DNA from: Mytilus galloprovincialis
Lineage: Eukaryota; Mollusca; Bivalvia; Mytilida; Mytilidae
NCBI RefSeq assembly: GCF_965363235.1
Contig: NC_134839.1
Coordinates: 114,384,517-114,448,516, forward strand
DNA length: 64,000 nt
Direction: 5' to 3'
Part shown: positions 51,181-62,059 of the stretch, one piece after another
Layout of the letters: every line of letters begins with the position of its first letter
Position numbering within the stretch: position 1 is the first letter of the stretch
Notes under the pieces: generated by a model
The model's input: the letters and a program-made list of their open reading frames with translations, nothing else
What the model was told of the DNA's origin: nothing
Databases searched by the model: none
Position numbers and translations under genes: made by a program

Positions 51181-51889
51181 TTCTCAGATATCATCTCTCA
51201 ATTTAAAAAAATCACGAAAAATTGAACCTATTATGTGTTGCCCTCCTAGCTATCAAATGTATCCAAAATCAAAGATGTGGAACATATTCTATCCTAATCA
51301 TTTGGTAACTAATGCAATTAGTGTCTCTTCCATGCCCGTTTGGAACATAAAAACTAAACTGAATATAAAATAAACAACACTCCTAATGCTCAGGTTGGTT
51401 GTCATCGTGCAACACAGTTAATAACACATATAGGAAAATCATAGAACTACATTTATCATAAAACACTGTCAAACATCCAAACATACTATCCACACTCATC
51501 TGTGTCCACACTTGTTATTAAGACAAAAAATATATGTTCCTTTGTTCTGATTTACTTGTCTTATTTATTAATTCAAAACCGCATAATTCGTCAGGAAAGA
51601 TATGAAGTCAATTGTGTATAACCGCATTAAGCATAATCCACTAGGGAACTAGCGCCTAACTTAAGTGATAAACATGACGCAAAAACTGTTGAATACAATT
51701 TTTGCATTTAAAAACTAATTGATAATACAAGCAAACAATATTAATAATGGTTAATATAAGGTCCAATTTAACAATGAAAACCTATATTCCAGACAAAGAT
51801 GTATTAGGACATAAAACTAAGGTAAGATAAATGCTACTGATTTGTTGTCATAATACAAAGCAGATTCGAAATTGTTTTCAGATAGACCA
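51181..51889. other. No gene recognised
   Basis: AT-rich, no ORF or repeat assignable. Confidence 0.45.
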
Positions 51890-52355
51890 TATGCAACTTT
51901 ATCTTACCTCCTATACATTTCTAGGAATATGATTGGTTAAAAGCGACCTCGTGGAGACCGTGTATATTCCATATTAGGTTAGTAGGGAGACGGGGCTTAT
52001 TTCAATACACGGTTAGTAGTGGATTTACGACTTAGGCAGTGTTTGATTATTTAAAAGTATTGGAAGTTCTGTTTAATATTGTTATATCAAGGTTGTTGAT
52101 TATAGATATTTATCGTTTACATTAGTTTTAGTGCAGACCAATTGAAGAAGGTTCTTAAAATTGAACACTTGAACACTTTAATACAGAAATAAGAAGATAT
52201 CGTATGAAGGCAAACAAGACAACTTCAGTCTAAATTCAACAAATAAAGATAGTCGGTAAGATAAATTCGTTACATAGTGTGCTATAGTGACGAATTTACT
52301 GACCCTGTATATATCATATTAGGTCACTAACACACTATGTAACTAATATTATTTC
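51890..52355 (+). repeat. Dispersed element E, copy 2
   Basis: Plus-strand order equals the minus-strand order of 22399-22880 (see shared blocks there). The right end is itself imperfectly palindromic: GTTACATAGTGTGCTATAGTGAC at 52270 and GTCACTAACACACTATGTAAC at 52324. Confidence 0.85.
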
Positions 52356-52479
52356 AAACAGAGTTATTGTTTTGGTATAGGCGAAAAAATGGAAGAAAAG
52401 CTGAAAGAATGTAATGCTGATTCTTGTTAATTTAACATATTAAGTCTATATATTCATGTTCCCTTTGCTTTAAAAAGAG

Positions 52480-52870
52480 GTGTTCAACGTCTTTTGAAAT
52501 GACAAAAGACCTGTTAGTTCTCTGAGTTTTCAAAGTCTTTTATCATGGTAAAAGACCCGTTGGCTTTTTTAACATTTTTGGATTCGAGCGTCACTGGTGA
52601 GTCTTTTGTAGAAGAAACGCGCGTCTGGCGTAAATACAAAATTTAATCCTGGTATCTATGATGAGTTTATTTAGTACTCTGAGTGGTCAAAGTCTTTTAT
52701 CATTGCAAAAGACCTATTAGTTCTCTGAGTGGGTAAATTCTTTTATCATGGTTAAAGACCCGTTAGTTCTCTGAGCGGTCAGTCTTTTATCATGACAAAA
52801 GACCCGTTAGTTCTCTGAGTGGTCAAAGTCTTTTATCATGGTAAAAGACCCGTTTGATGTCTGATTGGTC
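52480..52870. repeat. Minisatellite of about 47 bp with hairpin units, split by a repeat C fragment
   Basis: Six to seven units of TTAGTTCTCTGAGTGGTCAAA plus GTCTTTTATCATGGTAAAAGAC; the second part is a perfect 8-bp stem. A fragment of repeat C (about 52562-52671, containing GAAACGCGCGTCTGGCGTA) interrupts one unit between CCCGTT and AGT.CTCTGAG. Confidence 0.85.
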
Positions 52871-53639
52871 AAATTCTCTCTTGGTTGGCATGAATGAACT
52901 CAAAGGTGAGATCCAAAGTCTACATCCGACAACTACAGCCATACCATATCTCTGTATTCTCACAACGCAATAAGCTTTTACAATCGGTTTATTGTGAGCG
53001 GTCCTGGCTGAATTTTTTTTCAATGAAAGCTATTAACAGCATATTTAATCAAATCTGTAATGGTATACACTTGTCACAAGGATGGTTTCGAGAATGTAGT
53101 TAATACATATGCCATGGTGAACTGTGTCATCTATGGCTTTATTTGCCGAATTTCAATGTCAATTCTGTTTTATGAAAACCATTACAGACATATGTTGTCA
53201 TGTCTGCAGGCATTCAATACACTATTTATACTGGTTGTTAGTGTATTGACTATAACGACACTGTAAATATCACTGCGCTGTAAGTAATACTAGTATTAGC
53301 TTTGTGTATATCTATTTAATTGATAATGAATTACAATACAAATACATAAAAGACAGTTTTGATATTGTTTGGTCAAAAACAACTTTGAGTTTACATCATT
53401 TTTGTTTTGTTTTGATTATTATCTTTTTTTTTCTGTTCATGAAACACGACCAACTGCACTATAGTGCCATGCATTAAAAAGCCAATACATCAAAATTAAT
53501 TGGACATAGAAAATGTAGACATTAATCAGCTGATAAATTTTCATGAAGCCAGTTGGAACCATGTAATTTTACTACAAAACAGAATTAAGAACTAAAAATA
53601 TGAAATCAAAATCTGTCTCTTTGTTTGCGTCAATATAAA

Positions 53640-54100
53640 AGTATTAGCTACGAGGCACTAGAAAGGGCTAACAGTCTACCATCAGCTGTACGGACACAAT
53701 GGCAGTATACATTTTTAAAAATAACGTCCATAAAGAAACATTGGATACAAGGCACCACTGTAGACAAACAGTCAACCGATACGGACACAATGGTAGTACA
53801 TGTAAAAACACTCCTATAAAGAAGCATTGGTTAGCAGGCACCATTGTGGACAACGGTCCACCATCAGTGGTACGGACACAATGGTAATAATGTAAAAAAA
53901 CGACCATATTGAAGCATTGGCTACAAGGCACCATTATGGACAAACAGTGCACCAGCTGCGATACGGACACAATGGTAATAATGTAAATAACGACCATATT
54001 GAAGCATTGGCTACCAGGCACCATTATGGACAAACAGTGCACCAGCTGCGATACGGACACAATGGTAATAATGTAAATAACGACCATATAGAACATTGAC
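53640..54100. repeat. 90-bp tandem repeat, five to six copies
   Basis: Units share GAAGCATTGGCTAC, AAGGCACCATTATGGACAAAC, CGATACGGACACAATGG. The last two copies are almost identical; the period of 30 codons makes ORF-like frames on both strands. Lies about 350 bases upstream of the VWC gene start. Confidence 0.9.
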
Positions 54101-54448
54101 AATCAGACACAAATATGGGCTAGCAGTGGTATTGTTGACCTGCCAGCCGCGGCAATGGTAGATCAGTCTTTTATGGATTCAATGAGATTTTTTTTATTAT
54201 CTCTTCTGGTGTAGTTGCAATTAACTCAAGTTGCAGCTTATTCAAGCACATTCGGCGTTTTTGTTTGGATCCTTCTATGAACCGATGAAGATTTTTCCAG
54301 AGATGTGCCGAGTAATTTTAAACATTTTATTTACTTCAAGAACTACATATACAATGACCATTTTTGTGTATACTGGATGATTTAAATTATACATTTAGTG
54401 GTCATCGTTCGACTTATATATTTCAGGTTGACTATTCGAACATTAACT

Positions 54449-55177
54449 ATGATTAAATACCTTGGGGTTTGTATGTACATGCTGTTGATTGTTTCATCAA
54501 CGTTGGCGTCAAATGGTAAGTTCTATTTTACCAGTGGCGGATCCAGGGGGGGGGGGGTGTTCCGGGGGTGCGCACCCCCCCCTTTATTTTTGCCGATCAA
54601 TGCATTTGTATCGGGACATATGTTTTGCACCCCCCCCCCCCTTTGCCCTGGGTGCCCTGGGTTAGCACCCCCCCTTTCGAAAATTCCTGCATCCGCCCCT
54701 GTTTACAGCCTACATATAATGAAATTAATATTTATTTTATTGTTCATTCCAAACAACAGCATTGTACGACTGCGGCAAATTAAGAGTTTTGGGGCATGTT
54801 TTGTTCAAGGTCATTTGTTTTATGTTCAATATTAACCAACATGCTAAAAACATAGGTCAATGCGACTCAAGTTCATTCATTCGGTTCTACAATATTTCAA
54901 CTAACAATATAAAAATGTAAGTGCGACATTATTTCGGGAATGGGGTTGGAAATGGAAATCAATATTTTTTTTTAAAATGAATTTAATTTCAGCCTGTTAC
55001 AGAGACGGTAATTGGTATGGGGATGGTGAAGACATAGGTTTCCATGACGACTGTTATGGATGTAAATGCAGTGATGGCCTTATTTTATGTATCGACCAAC
55101 AGTTGACGTGCGAAAGACCTGCATGTGGTGAGCGAGCTGTGTCTATACCAGGTCAATGTTGTCCAGTGTGCTTGTAG
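54449..55177 (+). CDS. Small secreted protein with a single von Willebrand factor C (VWC) domain
   Basis: Two exons: 54449-54515 (67 nt, donor G|GTAAGTTC) and 54993-55177 (185 nt, acceptor TTAATTTCAG), 83 aa. The N-terminus MIKYLGVCMYMLLIVSSTLA is a signal peptide with cleavage likely near ALA-S-N or just after. The mature part is essentially one VWC domain with ten cysteines in the usual order: CY, DDCYGCKC, LILC, LTC, PAC and the closing GQCCPVC. Single-VWC secreted proteins are common in invertebrates, with roles in extracellular signalling, defence or shell and byssus matrices; which applies here is unknown. A further 3' splice site (TATATTTCAG, 54417-54426) suggests an upstream 5' UTR exon. 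Poly(A) signal AATAAA is at 55236-55241. The intron carries a 170-bp element beginning 16 bases past the donor. Confidence 0.88.
54532..54701. mobile_element. Short CAG(T/G)GGCGGATCCAG element, copy 3, in the VWC gene intron
   Basis: Starts CAGTGGCGGATCCAG, ends GCATCCGCCCCTG, flanked by direct TTTAC (54527-54531 and 54702-54706). G-rich and C-rich arms as in copies 1 and 2. It lies only 16 bases after the exon 1 end. Confidence 0.88.
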
Positions 55178-55241
55178 GACATTCATATCAATATCTGGTT
55201 TCACCACTGTGACGATGCATATACTTACTGTAATGAATAAA

Positions 55242-55884
55242 ATTATATTTTGCCATTATGAACAAGAAGTTTTGCTAGCCTACATCTTTGTTAATGGTTG
55301 TTTGCTTCAATTGACGGACAGTGGTAAATATATTCCATGTTTCAAGTATCTATCCATCTTCGCTAGCCCGTTCTCGGGAGTGGATCGTAACCCTTGGCTA
55401 GCGAAGATGCTCTGACACAACACACTCTATTAATGATAAATTGAGTGTATTACATTATTATGTACATGTACAATGTATAGTTATTGTCAACAACAAACAA
55501 GCTATCGTTAAATAGATACGCTTCTTTTATTTTGAACACAAATGCATCCTTTACATGTTTAATTAGAAATGGAAATAAAATTAAAAGTCAAGTGAAATTC
55601 TGAATTTTAAAAATAAACTAGTTCCAATAATTCTTCCTTGTTGTGGTATAATGTAGGCCACATCCGTTTCGAGACCAGATAAGTAAATGTACCTATTGTT
55701 AAACTTAACTCGTTACATAACCATTGATATTGTTAAAAACAGAATTTTCAAAAAATGCAAATGTAACATAAATCTATTATTTGGAAGGATTTTATTTCAC
55801 CATATCGTCCTTTTCGATTTTTTATTACCACACTTGTATTATTCTTATTTAAATAAGTTTTCAAATGTATAATTGATTTTTCCC
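55242..55884. other. No gene recognised
   Basis: Downstream of the VWC gene. A short inverted pair, TCTTCGCTAGCC and GGCTAGCGAAGA (55357 and 55396), is the only structure noted. Confidence 0.5.
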
Positions 55885-56335
55885 CTCTAATATTTAGAGA
55901 TATGAAGATGTGGTATGAGTGCCAATGACACAACTCTCCATCAAATTCAAAATTTGTAAAAGTAAGCCATTATAGGTCAAACTTGTACGGTTCTCAAACA
56001 GAGCCTATGCTCACAATTCACAGCAAAATATAAAGGGACCCAAAATTACTAGTGCAAAACCATTCAAACAGGAAAATCAACAGTCTAATCTATATAAAAA
56101 CGAGAAACGAGAAACACTTATGGACCACATCAAAACACGACAACCTCTGAACACCACCAGGCTCCTGACGTATAGGACATGTACAAAAAGATGCAGCGGA
56201 TTTGAACGTTTTATTAGGCGCCAACCTTCACCCAACCTGAAAAAATAGTGTAACATCACAACTTCGAAAAAAAGACACACTATGAAATATGAATTGAAAC
56301 GGCCTAAGTCAATCAAAAGAAATATTAACAAAAAG
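55885..56335 (+). repeat. Dispersed repeat B, diverged copy 3
   Basis: GAGTGCCAATGACACAACTCTCC, then blocks GGACCACATCAAAACACGACAACC and GGCTCCTGACGTATAGG align in order with copies 1 and 2. Confidence 0.7.
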
Positions 56336-56639
56336 ACAAATTTTAGCTATGCAAAAGTTGCTTTTTGATCTTTTACTGTCAGTATGGATTTCATAATTAC
56401 CCGCCCCCGTTTTTGACATACGAAAAATGACTTTTATGGTTTACAAAATCATTGTTTAGCCTGTGATCCTGGTCCATCTGAAATCCACTCTGTTGCCTAC
56501 AAAAAAAGCAAGCATGGTCACAGAGAACACATTAAGCTCATGTAAACTGTATTATTAGAGTTTTTAAAGCATGATGGGGCGCATTTTCCTTGTTTTCAGT
56601 AACTGTCTATATTCTGTCATTATACGTGACCAATGCACT

Positions 56640-56835
56640 CGTATTTAAACAAGACGTGGAAGGTACCTTCACCAAGCAGACACTCAAATCTCATTAGTCA
56701 AAGTAGATCTGACAAAGCAGTGGCTAAAAATAGACGAATAGACTAGACTGAACGACGGGAGACCACTCTTAAAACTATTGATATTTTCACACGGGTAAAA
56801 TCGATCCTGCTCAACTGAGTCGTCAAAATGCCCTT
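56640..56835 (+). promoter_or_regulatory. Candidate promoter and first coding exon
   Basis: ATGCCCTTG|GTAAGTATT at 56827-56835: a start codon followed after three codons by a consensus donor. Upstream are CTAAAAATAG (about 56725), a good MEF2-type site, and GTATTTAAA. No downstream exon was identified, so the gene is unproven. Confidence 0.3.
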
Positions 56836-57055
56836 GGTAAGTATTAAATTAACTTCAGCGGTGTGGGTTTTTCCCATTGTTGGAGGCACACGGTGATGTA
56901 TATAACTGCTTACGACAACGTCAATTATCCTCTTGTTGATGATTGTCTCATTGGCAATCCAAGATGTAAAGAGAGTAACTGTTTTTATCGTGTCTAATTC
57001 AGTTATATGATCTTTTATTGATGTCCTAAATTAACTTATTTCCAAATCCTTGACG
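56836..57055. other. Possible intron, contains a repeat B head fragment
   Basis: GATTGTCTCATTGGCAATCC (56940) is the complement of the head of repeat B. Nothing else recognised. Confidence 0.4.
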
Positions 57056-57061
57056 TTAGAG

Positions 57062-57345
57062 TGTATAAAATTGAAAATTGAAATGGGTAATGTGTCAGAG
57101 AGACCATAGAACAAATAACAGTAGAAGGTCACCAATAGGTCTTCAATGCAGCGAGAAACTCCCGCACCCGGAGGCGTCCTTCAGCTGGTCCCTATAAACA
57201 CATATATATACTAGTTCAGTGATAACGTGATGGACGTCATACTAAACTCAGAATTATACACAAGAAACTAAAATTAAAAAACATACAAGACTAACAAAGG
57301 CCAGAGGCTCCTGACGTGGGTCAGGCATATAATTATTTTACATCT
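57062..57345 (+). repeat. Dispersed repeat A, copy 3
   Basis: ATTGAAAATTGAAATGGGTAATG, GAGAAACTCCCGCACCCGG, AGGCGTCCTTCAGCTGG, CTAACAAAGGCCAGAGGCTCC; inverted copy of 59395-59690. Confidence 0.88.
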
Positions 57346-59035
57346 TAAATTGAAAGAAATGTAAACTGATTTCATAACTAAAAATCTCTGGTTTGCATAG
57401 TAAGATATGCAAACAAACAACAATCAAATATGGTATTTGCCAATCACGACGCCCAAAATGAGCAGAATAATTAAAATATAATTTAAAAATCGGTTAAACA
57501 AAGGACATACATATATAACATTATTTATTTTTGATTAAATTGATTAATATTAAGTATAGTTAGTAACTGAAATAAGAGATTTCATATCAAAGTATAAATA
57601 AAAGTATATATATATATATAAATGACCCATTCTTTGTTACTTTGGGTCCTTTATTGGACAGCACGGCTTCATTTTCTACTAATATCGATTCATACTAATA
57701 ACTAATTAGACGATAAAGTGGTTGCTTATTGGTTGCCTATAACGTCCATTGGTAAATATTCAAGTTTATGCATATTCAGGACGGGAACTAAATAAACGTT
57801 GAATAAACACAATAGGTAGGTTCTGTAATAGAGGCGTCCGGGATTGAATTTAAACGGTTACCACGAGAAATAAGGGTATATTGAATAGGGACAGAAATTT
57901 AGACTTGCAACAGGTCACCCTGCTCAAAAGAGTTGTTGCTAGGGTTCTTAACGTGCAAAGAGCGTTGCATTATCTTTATACGAGGCACTGGATTTAACGT
58001 CTCCATTCTGATCGGACGTGGCTTCAAAGGACAAGGTATGATAAGGGCCGTTTCTGGCCCCCCTTTTTCCAGAATTTTTAAACTTTGAAGTTGAAACCCA
58101 TCACGCCTGTGTAATGAACTGCAGTATCTGATCGTCCATGTAGAACCTTATTTTTAGGTGTTATGTACTCAAATATTATCAAACTGAGACCTTGAAAAGC
58201 CCTAAACGACGAAAAGTGTAAAAAAATCTACAATTTCGTTATGTTCGGAGACAAAATTTGATATCAGCGCCAACGTAGACCATCTTGAAATTTTCAACCA
58301 TCAACTGTACTCTTATGTATCTTTCACATAATAAAATATCATGGTGGTCTACGTTGGCGCTCATGTCTAAAACAAGTTGCTTTCTTTAAAAAAAAGAAAA
58401 GCAATACATGAACCTAAGACCGCTGACTGCCGGGTCACCAAAAGATTGTTGCTGAATTTGTGTTTGCTTTTGAATTGAAATAATTGACTGTGAATAGAAG
58501 AAGCCAGTTGGACGTATATATTTACAGCTTCTATTTGAATAGTTATTTTAAAGCTCGACTATTTTATATATTACTTGGGAATGTACATATTTTTTTCCGA
58601 TTATAACCCATTGGCAAATCCTAATTTCTACTAACCGGATGACTTATGCAAATTGCACAAACCTATCGCAATATAAATTTATGCACTCAGTTTGCTTTAT
58701 AATCTGGAATTCTGGATGCATTTATTTGATCTATCACATCTTTATATTTTGTTTCCTAAATGAATGCCTTTATATTCTCAACTCGTATTTGAAGCTGTCT
58801 TTACTCATGGTATAGATGTTGTATGCGGTTAAACCTGTGGCATGCATGTTTGGGACCTCTTATGAAGAGACTTATTTTGGTCTCATAAAACATCTCAAAT
58901 TTTAAGGATTTCCTGATTTTACTTAAATCAATTCAAACATTATACAGAGAAACTTAGTTTTGCCAAAAAATTTCTTAATTCAGAAGTTTATGAATACCTG
59001 TACACACTTTCAAAATAACCAATTTATATAAAAAG
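57346..59035. other. No gene recognised; one long-loop inverted repeat
   Basis: No credible ORF. AGCGCCAACGTAGACCA (58266-58282) and its exact complement (58345-58361) form a 17-bp stem with a 62-base loop. A short TA run is at 57606-57620. Confidence 0.5.
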
Positions 59036-59039
59036 GTAT

Positions 59040-59170
59040 GTAGATATAAAAAACGCCAGACACGAGTTAAGTCTTCAAAAAAAAAAGCATCAGTAACGCT
59101 CGAATGAAAAAAATTAAAAGGCTAAATACATTACAAAGTTAAGGAATCTATTCCTTGGGTAGACAGTCCT
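59040..59170 (-). repeat. Dispersed repeat C, partial copy
   Basis: Minus-strand match to the repeat C core: ACGCCAGACACGAGTTAAGTC, CAGTAACGCTCGAATGAAAAA, AAAAGGCTAAAT in family order, diverged. Confidence 0.6.
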
Positions 59171-59394
59171 CAGCTTTTTGAAAAGGTCAAAGTTTATAAT
59201 AGGACAGTTACTCAAAAAAGAAACAAAAGAGAAACAACTCGAGGTCAGAATACCGTTAGTAATGATGACCGTGCTTGAAAGTCGCATGTAAAGCTCTTTC
59301 TGCCGTGTCCTGAATTTAGATAACAAAAACGAAAATAAGCTTCCACGAGTGAATTTAGTAGTATAGCATGCAGGGGAGGGTTGAGATCTCATAA

Positions 59395-59690
59395 ACATGT
59401 TTAACCCCGCCGCATTTTTGCGCCTGTCCCAAGTCAGGAGCCTCTAGCCTTTGTTAGTCTTGTATTTTCTTAATTTTAGTTTCTTGTGTACAATTCGGAA
59501 ATTAGTATGGCGTTCATTATCACTGAACTAGTATATATTTGTTTAGGGGCCAGCTGAAGGACGCCTCCGGGTGCGGGACTGTCTCGCTACATTGAGGACC
59601 TGTTAGTGACCTTCTGCTGTTGTTTTTTCTATGGTCGGGTTGTTGTCTCTTTGACACATTCTCCATTTCCATTCTCAATTTTATTAAGTA
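59395..59690 (-). repeat. Dispersed repeat A, copy 4 (inverted)
   Basis: Reverse complement of 57062-57345: GGTCGGGTTGTTGTCTCTTTG, GGACGCCTCCGGGTGCGGGA, CAGGAGCCTCTAGCCTTTGTT. Confidence 0.9.
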
Positions 59691-60124
59691 GTATTTTAGC
59701 GCACGAAATAGAAAATAGAAAGCATCTCACTGATACCCAGGAAAAGAATACGCATTTGCGTCATCACATATCTTAATCTAATACATGTAGTTGAAATCGA
59801 ATGTCAAACGGCTTACATTAAATGTTTTGACTCCGGATGCATTGACATTTTATCCGGAATTTTTGAGAACGCAAACCGATAGTGTGCTTTTGAAATGTGA
59901 TCTATAATGTGAATGAATCAATTTTTTAAATAACCATAGTCTGTTATTTTTAAACTGTTAATATTGGAATTAATTAAAAAGTCAAAGTTCAAATCATAAA
60001 TAAGTGTTCCGTGAAAATTGTTTTCGAAAATGTAATTCGTTCATAATTCTTTAAAGCTGGGAACAGTATATCTAAGTTAATATATATATTCCTGTTTAAA
60101 GTAATAAACTTTATTCAAATAAAT

Positions 60125-60290
60125 TCGGATCTTCCCTCATCTGATCACCAGCATGGCTTAAGGTATTACTCCCAAAGGTATTGTGAGGGATGTGAGGTGA
60201 CACGTCCAGGTATTCAAGCGATTTCCTGTCGGGCTTGCAAGTTCATGCATCGTTTCACTTCTGTAGGTATTGATCGGTGTACACGGCCGA
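60125..60290 (+). pseudogene. Zinc-finger-like coding fragment, possibly nuclear-receptor-related
   Basis: In one frame: YYSQRYCEGC, then about 12 residues, then CRACKFMHRF followed by SVGIDR. C-x2-C..C-x2-C spacing plus CRACKF..VGID resembles the P-box/second-finger end of nuclear-receptor DNA-binding domains (CEGC and CRxCRF..VGM), but the finger between is too short. The open frame is bounded by TAA (about 60118) and TGA (about 60311). Could be a decayed receptor exon or chance. Confidence 0.3.
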
Positions 60291-60309
60291 TAACTTATAA
60301 CTTTCCATT

Positions 60310-61535
60310 TTGAACTATCAGGTTTATAATATACATCTCTGTCTTGCGTGTCCGAAAGTGATATAATATACTAGTCATTACTTAACTCATACGCTTGTTT
60401 ATAAATAACATTTCTGGTGTAAAGAATATTATTTATAAATAATCATAAAAAAAAAAGATTTGAAGAAATAAAAATCTATTTACATATTTTTTCCAAGGGT
60501 TAATTTAGGAAAATGTATTATAAACTCGTTGTCAATAGTAAAGGACAGATTGGAACATACCAGAAATATTGATTTTAAAAAATGTACGCATTTGCCGACG
60601 ATTCGTTTATACGCCTGGATAGAAAGTTACGGAACTATAGCGCAATTTAAATTATATACATGTATACATTGAACATAAGAAAGAAACATACATTTTGTGT
60701 AAATTGGGGTAAAAGTTTTGTAAATAGACTAGTCCACGTAAGCCAACAGTGTGTAATCAACGAATTCGATAGACTATTGTATACCAAAAGAAGAAGAAGA
60801 AGAACAAACTATACAAATCAGTTGAAAAAGGCTTTAGTTAACTCATCAGATGGATAAAAATACAAATACTATAAATACAATTGGAAGTTTTCGTTTTTGC
60901 AATTTGAGAGTAAATGATGTATCAAACGTTCAAGAATACGCATGTAATATGTGTCACTGGATAAAAAAAAATCATCCTCAACACCTACTTCCGTATGGGA
61001 CTTCCCCTTTCAGTGACCTGCAAATTTAACAGATGATACACTTTCTAAGATTTATATGTCCAACAACGACCCACTGCTCTACATGTGTTACTAACAGCCT
61101 AAGATAGCAATTCTTTTGTTAGGTCAATTCTCTTTCGTACAATACCAGAAAACATGGAAAATAAGTTTTAACTCTGGAATTAATACCATTTTTTCGTGCG
61201 ACAAACTTTATTTCTGGCGATGAGCAGACATGGGCGGAAAACAATAAAAAGATAGGTTTAATATTTGTTCTTCATTTAACATTTATAATATGAATATCAT
61301 TTAGTACACTTCGGTCTATACAAATGCAGAATATACCATGATGGTTTGATTTCGTCAAAAGATATAAGAGATCTGACAAATACATTATCACTTCGATATT
61401 GCAAGACACCCATTTATAACTTTGCACTTTTGCATACCAAACTTTCGCAAAAAGATAAGTCATTTGATTAAATAAGAAGTTGTGGTTTGTTTACTTGGGA
61501 GACACTTACCCAAATGAAGTGGACTTAAGCAGCTA
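60310..61535. other. No gene recognised; repeat B tail fragment
   Basis: 60815-60870 resembles the end of repeat B (AAAAAGGCT..TCATCAGATGGATA.AAATA). Otherwise AT-rich without ORFs. Confidence 0.4.
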
Positions 61536-61839
61536 TATAAGTCACGGTATGGCCTTCAACAGTGAACAAAATTAAAAGCATATTGTATAATTCAACTAAA
61601 TGTGAACATGTCTGTGAGTTAGTACGTCTGGAGCTCTCCCTCTATGGCGCTTGTACCTCGGAAAACTTATACAGCTTGTTTCAAGAACAACCGGGTTCAG
61701 ACAAACTGTTCTGAAATCGATATTGTCACTAATGCATTCACCCAATTCAATATTACCATCAAAGAGAGTAAATTCGGGGCAAACAAAGACATTCCGTCAA
61801 TTACGGCATAACTATGCATTTAGTACACGAACACCAATC

Positions 61840-62055
61840 CGGCTGTGTTAAACTGGCGAGGGTTGCTAAGGATATCTTGATTTCGGGAACTTTCTGCAGC
61901 TTCCATTTTATGGAGCTCTTCTTCGGTATACTCTGGCTCTAGTGCGTACCCAAATTGACCATACTCGTCAAAATCTGCCTCTCTTGACCGGACTGGAACC
62001 ACTGTTAGTACTATCAACCTCTTTTTTTTTACTATCAACCTCCGAACTAGACATT
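61840..62055 (-). pseudogene. N-terminal fragment resembling P2X7-C-domain-type transposon proteins
   Basis: Minus strand from an ATG near 62054: MSSSEVDS then Ser/Lys-rich, then after a frameshift near 61980 the frame reads DEYGQFGYALEPEYTEEELH and stays open to about 61812. An acidic Ser-rich start followed by G-Y-x-x-E-P-E-Y-T-x-E-E-L is, from memory, typical of bivalve proteins carrying a P2X7 C-terminal zinc domain, many repeat-associated. The zinc domain itself is not in the window. Broken or first exon only. Confidence 0.35.
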
Positions 62056-62059
62056 TTTA

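Noticed and set aside
53668-54102. 144-aa minus-strand ORF with hydrophobic repeats
   Set aside because: 90-bp tandem repeat; hydrophobic look arises from repeated ATTATTACCATTG-type sequence.
54398-54835. 145-aa ORF reading through the VWC intron
   Set aside because: It runs through the donor and a G/C-rich MITE; the spliced model gives a full ten-cysteine VWC domain.
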